From positions 1 to 64,000 of the forward strand of contig NZ_QHJH01000003.1 of NCBI RefSeq assembly GCF_003947455.1: a DNA stretch of 64,000 bases, read 5' to 3'. The stretch comes from Streptomyces sp. WAC 04229. GTDB taxonomy: Bacteria; Actinomycetota; Actinomycetes; Streptomycetales; Streptomycetaceae. The notes below the pieces were generated by a model. It had not been told where the DNA came from. It searched no databases and saw only the letters and a list, made by a program, of their open reading frames with translations. Positions 38,260 to 45,945 of this stretch are shown here, one piece after another. How positions within the stretch are numbered: the first letter of the stretch is position 1; each line of letters starts with the position of its first letter. Both the position numbers and the translations under genes were made by a program.

Positions 38260-39315
38260 GTGGCACGGCCCAGGATCAAGGACGTCGCACGTCACGCGGG
38301 CGTTTCGGAGAAGACGGTGTCCAACGTCATCAACGACTACGCCCACGTCTCGGACCGGACGAGGCGGGTCGTGCGGGACTCCATCGAACAGCTCGGATAC
38401 CGGGTGAACCTGGCGGGCCGCCACTTGCGCAAGGGCCGAACCGGCATCATCGCGCTCGTCGTCCCGGAACTGGACATACCGTACTTCGCCGAACTGGCCC
38501 GGCATGTCATCCGCGAGGCCGAGGAGCGCTCCCTGACCGTCCTGATCCACCAGTCCGGGGCGGACCGCGCCCACGAGCTGGCGGCGCTGGCCGGGTTCGG
38601 CTCCACCTTCGTGGACGGGATCATCCTCAGCCCGCTCGCCCTCACCGCCGACGACCTGCGGGACCGCTCGGGCTTCCCGCCGACCGTCCTGCTCGGGGAG
38701 CTGCTGGAGGAGGGCGCCGACCACGTGGCCATCGACAACGAGCGTGCCGCGCGCGAGGCGACCCGGCATCTGATCGGCCTCGGCCGCCGCACCGTCCTGG
38801 CCGTCGGCGGGGTCGACGCCCCGGGCCTGGGCACGGCGGAGGCCCGCACTCGCGGGTACCGCGCCGCCCTGGCGGAAGCGGGCATCGCCTACGACGCCTC
38901 CCTGGTGGTCCCGGTCGACTCGTTCCGGATGCCCGCCGGAGCACGGGCCGTGGCGCGGCTGCTCCACGACGGGGTCCGGCCCGACGCGCTGCTCTGCCTC
39001 AACGACCAGTTGGCGCTGGGCGCGTTGCGCGCGCTGCACGAGCACGGGGTGGACGTGCCCGGTGAGGTCGCCGTGATCGGTTTCGACGACGTGGAGGGCG
39101 GGCGGTTCAGCGTGCCGACGCTGAGCACGGTGGCCCCGGACAAGGCGGCGGTGGCGAAGGTCGCCGTGGAGCTGCTGCAACGCCGCATCGAGGACGCGAC
39201 CGACGCGGACGGCGTGCGGGCCGACGCGGAGTCGGGGGCGCAGTCGCCCCAGGACCGCATCGTGGCCCACCGGCTCGTCCTGAGGGAGAGCACGGAGGGC
39301 CACGATCGGCGCTGA
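38260..39315 (+). CDS. LacI family repressor of the sugar-importer/GH43 regulon
   Basis: LacI/GalR regulator of 351 aa. Residues about 4-55 are the LacI headpiece (RIKDVARHAGVSEKTVSNVINDYAHVSDRTRRVV); the rest is a periplasmic-binding-like effector domain (FVDGIILSPLALTADDL, CLNDQLALGALRALHEHGVDVPGEVAVIGFDDVEGG). GTG start supported by GGAGG upstream. It sits between the importer operon and the GH43 gene, both of which have the TACATCGATGTA operator; it is the obvious repressor, with a sugar as inducer. Confidence 0.92.
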   Translation: MARPRIKDVARHAGVSEKTVSNVINDYAHVSDRTRRVVRDSIEQLGYRVNLAGRHLRKGRTGIIALVVPELDIPYFAELARHVIREAEERSLTVLIHQSGADRAHELAALAGFGSTFVDGIILSPLALTADDLRDRSGFPPTVLLGELLEEGADHVAIDNERAAREATRHLIGLGRRTVLAVGGVDAPGLGTAEARTRGYRAALAEAGIAYDASLVVPVDSFRMPAGARAVARLLHDGVRPDALLCLNDQLALGALRALHEHGVDVPGEVAVIGFDDVEGGRFSVPTLSTVAPDKAAVAKVAVELLQRRIEDATDADGVRADAESGAQSPQDRIVAHRLVLRESTEGHDRR

Positions 39316-39336
39316 CGGGTGGTCCGCCCCGGCGGG

Positions 39337-40821
39337 TCAGTTCGTGTAGACCTCGGCGCGGTCGACGCTCACGAAGGACGCCCCGGACTGGGAGTTGTGC
39401 TCTCCCGTGACCCGGACGCGCAAGGTGTGCCTGCCGTTCGCGAGCCGTGGGCTGGTGTACTGCACCGCCTCACCGACGCGGATCGGGTTGTGGAAGTCCA
39501 CCCGTTGTTCGGGGCCGCCGTCGATGCTGACGGCGGCGTAGCCGTTGCCGGTGTCCTTGACCGAGAGCAGGGCGATGCGGGTGCCGGTGAAGGAGAAGGT
39601 GGCCGTGGCACCGGCCCGGTCGCTCCAGTGGTCGTCGCTCCAGAAGCACTGCGTGGCGCAGCCCGAACCGGAGTTCCAGGCACCGGTGTAGGTGACGCTC
39701 CCGGCACCGCTGGAGCGGCCGTCGTCGTTGATCCAGTAGTTGCCCGAGCCGGGGTCGCCGGAGGGCAGGTTCTGGGTGGCGCCCATGGCGAGCGGACGGC
39801 CGAAGTCGGGGCTGCCGTCGGCCCGCCAGGTGAACTTCTGGGCCCGGGTGGTGCGGTTGCTGTAGGTGTTCACCGACGTCGTCTTGGCGTGATAGACGAT
39901 CCAGTCCTCGGTACCGTCCGGGGACTGGAAGAAGGCGTGGTGGCCCGGCCCGAACACGCCCCGGTCGTCGGCCCGGGAGAAGACCGCGCCCTGGTGCTGC
40001 CGCCAGTTGCCCGGCACCAGCGGGTCGGAGGTGAGCGGCATCGACATCATCCAGACCTGGTAGTCCGGCTTGCCCGTGTCACAGGCCGAGTACGTCATCC
40101 ACACCCGCCCATTGCGGTAGAGGAACTCCGGCCCCTCCCGCACCTCGGGGCAGCCGCCGGCCGCGTTGATCGCGACGGCGTCGCCGGAGACGGTGTACGG
40201 GTTGGACATCGGCGCGATGTTCAGCCCGTTGTGCTGGTACTGGTTGATGCCGCTGTAGGCGAGGTAGAGGCGCCCGCCGAGCTGGAGGACGCCGGCGTCG
40301 ATGGCGAAGTCGTCGGCGTGGTTGGGCGGGGCGAGCTTGGCCTTGAAGTGGTACGGGCCGGTCGGGTCGTCGCGCTCCGACTCCAGGACGTACAGCCGGT
40401 GGTGCTCGTCGACGCCGTCGTCGGCGGTGTAGTAGAGGTACCAGCGGTCGCCGAAGCGGTAGAACTCCGGGGCCCAGATGTTGCGGTTGCGCGAGGGGTC
40501 GGTGTCCGTCCAGACGGTGACGGGGTCGGCCGCGGCCAGGGTGCCCAGGGACGGCGAGCGCCACATCCTGATGCTGCCGCCCTGGGTGGTGGTCAGGTAG
40601 TAGTTGCCCTTCCAGTTGGTCATGAAGGGGTCGGGCCCGCTGTTGAGCGGGTTGCGGAAGGCGCCGGCCGCGGCGGCGGCGCCGGCACGGGGTTCGGGTG
40701 CGGACGGCGCGGCGCCGGCCTGGGAGGTGAGCCCGGGGAGCAGGCCGACGAGCAGCCCGAGGAGGGCGGCGAGGAGCAGGCCGGCGTGCGTGCGGGGATG
40801 CTGTGAGGGGCTGGGGGGCAC
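39337..40821 (-). CDS. Secreted GH43 family glycosidase with C-terminal carbohydrate-binding module
   Basis: Extracellular enzyme of 494 aa. A signal peptide covers about residues 1-38 (HAGLLLAALLGLLVGLLPGLTSQAGA). The five-bladed GH43 propeller spans about 52-345, with likely catalytic base Asp64 (NSGPDPFM), pKa-modulating Asp175 (FAIDAGVL) and acid Glu229 (EVREGPEFLYRNG). About residues 355-494 look like a CBM domain. Family activities are alpha-L-arabinofuranosidase, arabinanase or beta-xylosidase. It would release sugars for the adjacent importer. GTG start. Confidence 0.88.
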   Translation of the reverse strand: MPPSPSQHPRTHAGLLLAALLGLLVGLLPGLTSQAGAAPSAPEPRAGAAAAAGAFRNPLNSGPDPFMTNWKGNYYLTTTQGGSIRMWRSPSLGTLAAADPVTVWTDTDPSRNRNIWAPEFYRFGDRWYLYYTADDGVDEHHRLYVLESERDDPTGPYHFKAKLAPPNHADDFAIDAGVLQLGGRLYLAYSGINQYQHNGLNIAPMSNPYTVSGDAVAINAAGGCPEVREGPEFLYRNGRVWMTYSACDTGKPDYQVWMMSMPLTSDPLVPGNWRQHQGAVFSRADDRGVFGPGHHAFFQSPDGTEDWIVYHAKTTSVNTYSNRTTRAQKFTWRADGSPDFGRPLAMGATQNLPSGDPGSGNYWINDDGRSSGAGSVTYTGAWNSGSGCATQCFWSDDHWSDRAGATATFSFTGTRIALLSVKDTGNGYAAVSIDGGPEQRVDFHNPIRVGEAVQYTSPRLANGRHTLRVRVTGEHNSQSGASFVSVDRAEVYTN

Positions 40822-40842
40822 GGTGGGGTCCCTTTCCGCAGC

Positions 40843-40858
40843 TTTACATCGATGTAAT
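40843..40858 (-). promoter_or_regulatory. LacI operator of GH43 gene
   Basis: TTACATCGATGTAA at 40844-40857 is a perfect 14-bp palindrome, 22 bp before the GH43 start and a few bp after the predicted transcription start. It shares the 12-bp core with the importer operator. Confidence 0.75.
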
Positions 40859-40869
40859 GGCGGGGCGTC

Positions 40870-40898
40870 AGGTTAGGGAGGCGCCGCAGGGGTGTCAA
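40870..40898 (-). promoter_or_regulatory. GH43 promoter
   Basis: TTGACA (40898-40893), 17 bp, TAACCT (40875-40870) on the minus strand. Transcription would begin near 40863, just ahead of the operator. Confidence 0.6.
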
Positions 40899-40907
40899 CA
40901 GGGCGAG

Positions 40908-40965
40908 AAATGGTATTCCATTTGCCGTAGACCTCTTGACGGTGCGGTTTGGCGAAAACTACGTT
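40908..40965 (+). promoter_or_regulatory. Promoter and FadR/GntR-type inverted repeat before NCS1 gene
   Basis: AAATGG-TATT-CCATTT (40908-40923) is a perfect inverted repeat containing TGGTATTCCA, which resembles FadR-group GntR operators. It is followed by TTGACG (40936-40941), 18 bp, TACGTT (40960-40965), a good promoter for the transporter. A GntR/FCD regulator gene lies 2.7 kb downstream in the same group. Confidence 0.5.
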
Positions 40966-41037
40966 CTGTTCATCGGAAAGCCGCTTCCGCCTTGTGGAAC
41001 TCTCCAACTCCCCGCATCCTGATCCCAGGAGTCCCGT

Positions 41038-42525
41038 ATGACTGCCCTGGAAGACCGCCGCTCGTCCGCGGAGTCCAGTGACACCGCCACCAGCTCCGGC
41101 CTCTACACGTACGACCTGGCCCCGACCAAGCGTGAAGGGCGCCGCTGGGGCGCGTACAACGTCTTCACCCTCTGGGCCAACGACGTGCACAGCCTGGGCA
41201 ATTACGCCTTCGCGATCGGGCTGTTCGCCCTCGGGCTCAACGTGTGGGGCATCCTCGCCGCCTTCGCGCTCGCCTCGGTCCTGCTCTTCCTCCTGCTCAC
41301 CCTGTCCGGATTCATGGGTCACAAGACGGGCGTTCCGTTCCCGGTGATGAGCCGGATCGCGTTCGGTATCAAGGGGGCGAAGATTCCGGCGGTCGTCCGG
41401 GGCGTCGTGGCGATCGCCTGGTTTGGTATCCAGACCTATCTCGCGGCGGCGGTGCTGAGCGCGCTCCTGGTGGCCATGTTCCCCGGGCTGGCCCGCCTGG
41501 ACACGAACTCCCTGCTCGGGCAGTCGACGCTCGGCTGGATCACCTTCCTGGTCCTGTGGGCCCTCCAGGTGCTCATCGTGAGCTACGGCATGCAGATGAT
41601 CCGCCGGTACATGGCCTTCGCGGCGCCCACCACACTGCTCACCATGTGCGCCCTCGCGGTGTGGATGTTCGTCCGGGCGGACGGCTCGATCTCCCTGTCC
41701 GTCGACGATCCGCTCACCGGCGGCGCGATGTGGCTCCAGGTGCTGCAGGCCGCCGCGCTCTGGGTGGTGATCTACGGGACGTTCGTGCTGAACTTCTGCG
41801 ACTTCACCCGCTCCGCGCGCAGCCGGGGCTCGATCGTCCGCGGGAACGTGATCGGCATCCCGGTGAACATGCTCTTCTTCGCCGTGATCGTGGCGGTGCT
41901 CAGCGGCGCCCAGTTCAGCCTCGACGGGCACGTCATCACCAGTCCGACGGACATCGTGCGGACCATCCCCAACATGTTCCTGCTGGCCGTCGCCTCGCTC
42001 TGCCTGATCGCTCTCACGGTGGCGGTGAACCTGCTCGCCAACTTCGTCGCGCCGATCTACGCCCTGGTCAACCTCTTCCCGCACCGGCTCGACTTCCGCC
42101 GCGCCGGTCTGGTCAGCGCGGTGCTGGGCCTGGTGATCACGCCCTGGAACCTCTACAACAGCCCGGTCGTCGTCAACTACTTCCTCGGCGGGCTCGGCGC
42201 GCTGCTCGGCCCGCTGTTCGGCGTGATCATGGCGGACTACTGGCTGCTGCGGAAGTCCCGGGTGAACGTGCCGGCCCTCTACACGGAGGACGCGGGCGCC
42301 GAGTACCACTACCGCCGCGGCTACAACCCGCGCGCCGTCGCCGCGTTCGTCCCCAGCGCCGCCGTCGCCGTGGTGGTCGCCCTGGTCCCCTACTTCCACG
42401 CCGCGGCCGGGTTCTCCTGGTTCGTCGGAGCGATCGTCGCCGCCGCGCTGTACGCGGTCATCGCGGACCGCGCCTCACCGATCCGCGACGTGGACGGCGA
42501 GGCCATCGCCGTGGCGGCGGAGTAG
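41038..42525 (+). CDS. NCS1 family nucleobase/allantoin/hydantoin transporter
   Basis: Twelve-helix cation symporter of 495 aa, nucleobase:cation symporter-1 family. Typical blocks: WGAYNVFTLWANDVHSLGNYAFAIGLF at the first helix, PFPVMSRIAFGIKGA and AIAWFGIQTYLAA (substrate site Trp/Gln), and NFCDFTRSARSRGS. Substrates in the family are uracil, cytosine, allantoin and hydantoins; the downstream racemase favours a hydantoin or ureide. RBS AGGAG precedes the ATG. Confidence 0.9.
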   Translation: MTALEDRRSSAESSDTATSSGLYTYDLAPTKREGRRWGAYNVFTLWANDVHSLGNYAFAIGLFALGLNVWGILAAFALASVLLFLLLTLSGFMGHKTGVPFPVMSRIAFGIKGAKIPAVVRGVVAIAWFGIQTYLAAAVLSALLVAMFPGLARLDTNSLLGQSTLGWITFLVLWALQVLIVSYGMQMIRRYMAFAAPTTLLTMCALAVWMFVRADGSISLSVDDPLTGGAMWLQVLQAAALWVVIYGTFVLNFCDFTRSARSRGSIVRGNVIGIPVNMLFFAVIVAVLSGAQFSLDGHVITSPTDIVRTIPNMFLLAVASLCLIALTVAVNLLANFVAPIYALVNLFPHRLDFRRAGLVSAVLGLVITPWNLYNSPVVVNYFLGGLGALLGPLFGVIMADYWLLRKSRVNVPALYTEDAGAEYHYRRGYNPRAVAAFVPSAAVAVVVALVPYFHAAAGFSWFVGAIVAAALYAVIADRASPIRDVDGEAIAVAAE

Positions 42526-42837
42526 CCGCGGCGCGGTTGCGGCGGGCGGGCCGGGCATGGCACCTCGACTCCGCGGGCGCCGCCGAGGAGGCCCGCCGCG
42601 GGGACGTCGGCCCACCGTCGCCGCGAACCGATGTCTGGCACGGCAGCGACCCGCAGCCACCGCTGACCGATGTCGTCGCGCGGCAGCGACCCGCCCTCGC
42701 CACTGAACACCCGCCGCAAGTCCACCGTCGCCGCGAAGCAACGCCGCCGTAGCGACACGGCCCCACCGTCGCCGCGAACCGGCCCCACCGCCACGTGGCG
42801 ACCCGCGGAACCTCCCGCCCGAGCAGAAGGCCCACCC
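42526..42837 (+). repeat. Intergenic region with short direct repeats
   Basis: Gene-free 312 bp between transporter and racemase. CACCGTCGCCGCGAA occurs three times (about 42613, 42723, 42764), twice extended to CCCACCGTCGCCGCGAACCG. CCGATGTC followed 10-15 bp later by CGGCAGCGACCCGC occurs twice (about 42628 and 42667). The copies are irregularly spaced, so this is not a CRISPR. Likely the product of local duplication; a long RNA leader or binding array is possible. Confidence 0.6.
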
Positions 42838-43563
42838 ATGCGCATCCTCGTGGTCAACGTCAACACCACGCAGTCCATCACCGACGCGATCGGCAAGCAG
42901 GCCGCCGCCGCGGCCGCGGAGGGCACCGAGATCGTGCCGCTGACCCCGGCCTTCGGCGCGGAGTCCGTCGAGGGCAACTACGAGAGCTACCTCGCCGCCG
43001 TCGCCGTCATGGAGACCGTCCGGGCCCACCCGGAGCCGTTCGACGCGGTGATCCAGGCGGGGTACGGGGAGCACGGCCGCGAAGGGCTCCAGGAACTGCT
43101 CGACGTACCCGTCGTCGACATCACCGAGGCCGCCGCGAGCACCGCCCAGTTCCTGGGCCGCCGCTACTCCGTCGTCACCACCCTGGACCGTACGGTCCCG
43201 CTGATCGAGGAGCGGCTGGAGGTGGCGGGACTGAGCGCGAGGTGCGCCTCGGTGCGCGCCAGCGGGCTGCCGGTGCTCGAACTGGAACGGGACGAACAGG
43301 CCGCCGTGGACGCCATCACCGAACAGGCCGCCCGCGCGGTCGAGGACGACCGGGCCGAGGTGATCTGCCTGGGCTGCGGAGGCATGGCCGGGCTCGCCGA
43401 ACGCGTGGTGGAACGGACCGGTGTCCCCGTGGTCGACGGCGTCGCGGCAGCCGTGACGGTCGCCGAGTCCCTGGTCCGGCTCGGCCTGTCCACGTCCAAG
43501 GTGCGCACCTACGCGCCCCCGCGTGCCAAGCGGATCGTCAACTGGCCCCCGCGGGTGGGCTGA
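42838..43563 (+). CDS. Asp/Glu/hydantoin racemase family protein
   Basis: Protein of 241 aa of the aspartate/glutamate/hydantoin racemase superfamily (MRILVVNVNTTQSITDAIG; GCGGMAGLAERV). Such enzymes normally use two cysteines. The second is present (Cys180 in CLGCGGM), but the position where ACFGDPG is expected reads QAGYGEHG, so the first Cys is Gly75. This variant may be a lyase, isomerase or binding protein rather than a two-base racemase. It follows an NCS1 transporter, so hydantoin, allantoin or a related ureide is the likely pathway. Confidence 0.85.
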   Translation: MRILVVNVNTTQSITDAIGKQAAAAAAEGTEIVPLTPAFGAESVEGNYESYLAAVAVMETVRAHPEPFDAVIQAGYGEHGREGLQELLDVPVVDITEAAASTAQFLGRRYSVVTTLDRTVPLIEERLEVAGLSARCASVRASGLPVLELERDEQAAVDAITEQAARAVEDDRAEVICLGCGGMAGLAERVVERTGVPVVDGVAAAVTVAESLVRLGLSTSKVRTYAPPRAKRIVNWPPRVG

Positions 43564-43585
43564 CCCCTCACCAAGTCCTCCCGCG

Positions 43586-43610
43586 CCCCGGCCGGCGGCC
43601 GGCTCCGGGG
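43586..43610 (+). terminator. Hairpin after racemase
   Basis: CCCCGG (43586-43591) pairs with CCGGGG (43605-43610) and inner CCGG pairs extend the stem. 22 bp after the racemase stop. Confidence 0.5.
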
Positions 43611-43690
43611 TATTCTGACGGGCCGCCCGACCGCCGCTCCGCACGGCGCGGTCGTACGGCTCGGAACGGGAAGAGGGACGAAGGACGGCG

Positions 43691-44365
43691 ATGGCTGCGT
43701 CAGAGGGCTTCATGCCCGAGTCCGAGCGGGTCACGCGACGGCTGCGCGACGAGATCGTGGACGGCGTGCGGCGACCGGGGAGCCGCCTGGTCGAGCGGGA
43801 GCTGGCCGAGGCGCTGGGCGTGAGCCGGCTGCCCGTCAGGGAGGCCCTGAGGACACTGGTGTCGGAGGGGCTGGTGACGCCGCGGCCCCGGTCCTGGGCG
43901 GTGGTGCGGGAGTTCACCACGAGCGACATCGCCGACCTCGACGAGGTCCGCTCGGGTCTGGAGACCCTGGCCTTCCGGCTCGCCGCCGGGCGGCACACCC
44001 GCGACGGTCTCGAACGGCTGCGTGCGACGGTGGACGCCGAACTCGACGCGGCCCGCGCCGACGACGCGGTGGGAGCACGCCGCGCGGCCGCCGACTTCCA
44101 CCAGACGGTGATCTCGCTGGCCGCCAACGAGTTGCTCAACGAACTCGAACGCGTCCTGCACAGCCGCCTGCGCTGGCTCATGGGCCAGCACGACGACCTG
44201 TTGGCCGTCGCCCTGGAACACGAGGCCCTCTACCAGGCCATCGCGGAACGCGACGTGGAGCGCGTCCAGGAACTGGTCCTGCACCATCTGTCGACGAGCC
44301 GCAGCGCGGCCCTGGGCCACCACGCCCGGGAGCAGGCGCGGCGCGACGAGCGGCAGCAGACCTAG
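43691..44365 (+). CDS. GntR family regulator (FadR/FCD type)
   Basis: Regulator of 224 aa: GntR winged helix about residues 12-75 (RRLRDEIVDGVRRPGSRLVERELAEALGVSRLPVREALRTL) and an all-helical FCD effector domain (ADLDEVRSGLETLAFRLAAG ... HLSTSRSAALGHH). Its position after the transporter and racemase suggests it controls them; the TGGTATTCCA repeat before the transporter is a possible site. Several ATG/GTG codons exist; the first ATG, after GAAGGACGGCG, is used. Confidence 0.9.
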   Translation: MAASEGFMPESERVTRRLRDEIVDGVRRPGSRLVERELAEALGVSRLPVREALRTLVSEGLVTPRPRSWAVVREFTTSDIADLDEVRSGLETLAFRLAAGRHTRDGLERLRATVDAELDAARADDAVGARRAAADFHQTVISLAANELLNELERVLHSRLRWLMGQHDDLLAVALEHEALYQAIAERDVERVQELVLHHLSTSRSAALGHHAREQARRDERQQT

Positions 44366-44383
44366 GAACGCCGGTCCGCCTTG

Positions 44384-45265
44384 TCAGGGGTTCCGCAGGC
44401 CGGCGTCGCCCCACTCCTGGACGACCACCTCGTCGCCCACCGACAGCTTCCCCGGCGTGACCACGGAGAACTTCGCGCCGAACACCACGCCGCCGGCAGC
44501 GGCCCGTCGGTAGCTCGCGAGTGTGCGCAGCGGCTCCGGCCCCCGCCTTGCTCCGGCCTCCTGCTCGACCAGAGTGACGGCACAGCGCACCGCGAGCTTG
44601 GCGAAGCCCAACTCGGCGTCGCCGATGGTGATGCGGCGTGCGCGATCCTCGCCGTGCGGTGGGGCGGCCCAGTCGACGCCGTCGTGGTCGTGACCGTCGT
44701 GGCTGCCGACGACGACGTTCGGGCGGAAGCGGTTCATCGACAGGGACGGCGCGCCTCGCTCGGCCATCCGCTGGTTGAGGAGGGCGAGGGAGGCGCGGGA
44801 CAGCAGGTGCACCGCACTGCTGTCGGCATAGCCGGACGGGCCGGGGGTCAGGCCGTCGGCGATTCGGTCGTGCTCCGGCGGCACGCGGACCAGACGGCTG
44901 GGGGTGCCGAGGAACTCCGACAGCCAGGTGGCGGCTTCGTCACCCTGGTCGATCCCCTGGAAGGGGGTGCCGAACAGGTCGACGTCGCGGCGCGGCGCGG
45001 ATGTCGTCACGTCGAGGCACAGCGTGCCGAAGGGGCCGGTGCCGTCGGCCGCGTCAAGCGTGAGCCGGGAGCCGTCGGTACTGACGGCGGGCCGGATCAG
45101 GGCCAGGCGGGGGTGCCGGCGTTGCGTGCGGAAGATTCCGTCCTCGCTGACGACCATGAAGCTGCGGTCGTGGGCGAGGCCCGCCGGTGTCAGGAGCGCA
45201 TCGTTCATCGACGTACCTGCGCACCCCTTGACGGGATAGCAGATCAGATCCACGACGTTGGCCAT
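44384..45265 (-). CDS. MOSC domain-containing protein
   Basis: Protein of 293 aa with a MOSC N-terminal beta-barrel (about 1-120; VVDLICYPVKGCAGTSM, LTPAGLAHDRSFMVV) and a C-terminal MOSC domain (about 130-290; FRPNVVV, ELGFAKLAVRCAVTLVEQEAGARRGPEPLRTLASYRR). The Cys in RCAVTLVEQ corresponds to the molybdenum ligand of mARC-type enzymes. It probably binds molybdenum cofactor and reduces N-hydroxylated compounds or acts in sulfur transfer. No partner gene adjacent. Confidence 0.9.
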   Translation of the reverse strand: MANVVDLICYPVKGCAGTSMNDALLTPAGLAHDRSFMVVSEDGIFRTQRRHPRLALIRPAVSTDGSRLTLDAADGTGPFGTLCLDVTTSAPRRDVDLFGTPFQGIDQGDEAATWLSEFLGTPSRLVRVPPEHDRIADGLTPGPSGYADSSAVHLLSRASLALLNQRMAERGAPSLSMNRFRPNVVVGSHDGHDHDGVDWAAPPHGEDRARRITIGDAELGFAKLAVRCAVTLVEQEAGARRGPEPLRTLASYRRAAAGGVVFGAKFSVVTPGKLSVGDEVVVQEWGDAGLRNP

Positions 45266-45342
45266 GTGCCGCCCCCTTCGGTCCGCGACCAGCGTAGACG
45301 TATGTCGTTGTGAGATGGCGTCCAGCCGTGCGCTCCGAGCGG

Positions 45343-45720
45343 CTAAGCCGGTCGTCGTTGCACGGCATCGGCGACGACCGCTGTCACGAGCTTCTCGACG
45401 GCTTCCGTGGCCGGCGGACCGGGGCCACGGTCGGTGAACACGAGATGCCCGCCACCGACCAGGGAGAGGGTGAGTGAGTCGATGTCGGCGTCAGCCGCGA
45501 TGCGGCCCCAGGCACGCTCGTCGGGAGCCGCGCGGCCCGGTCGAGCACGAGGTCGGTGAGGAAGGCGTCGAAGTCGATGAAGTGCCGGTGCAGGATCCCC
45601 TTGGCGTAGCCCGCTCCCTCAGTGACGGCCCGGTTGGTCAGCCCGCTCGGTCCGTCCCGCAGAAGCACGCGTTCGGCGGCGTCGAAATGGTCGAGCGCGT
45701 CAGGAACGCGCCGTGGCCCG
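45343..45720 (-). pseudogene. TetR regulator pseudogene with internal deletion
   Basis: The upstream part reads DALDHFDAAERVLLRDGPSG, TNRAVTEGAGYAKGILHRHFIDF, a TetR helix-turn-helix, down to LVLDRAARL. The expected C-terminus then appears in a different frame: DERAWGRIAADADIDSL ... GGGHLVFTDRGPGPPATEAVEKLV, ending at the stop at 45343. About 75-80 residues are missing between them, so one deletion near 45521-45530 removed the middle and shifted the frame. Not likely to be functional. Confidence 0.7.
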
Positions 45721-45945
45721 GATGGCGCGCCGTCGCCTGCCGTGCGCCCCGACGAACGGGCGGGCCCTCTTCTTCCCCGGCCGCAGGACTCGTCCGTGTC
45801 GCGCAGAGCTGAACGGGACGGGGGAACCGTCGACCGAGGCGCCGTTCACGGAAGGGCCGGGGTGACGACACGAGCTCGCCGGGCCGAATCAACCACCCGG
45901 CAAGAGGTCGTTGGAAGCGCTCGCGCGAGGGGCACGGCGACCGCG
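45721..45945. other. Gene-free region
   Basis: 225 bp between the TetR pseudogene and the BrkB-family gene. No family resemblance in any frame and no clear promoter or hairpin. Confidence 0.35.

Noticed and set aside
42611..42781. Possible CRISPR array
   Set aside because: Three short copies with unequal spacing and no cas genes nearby.
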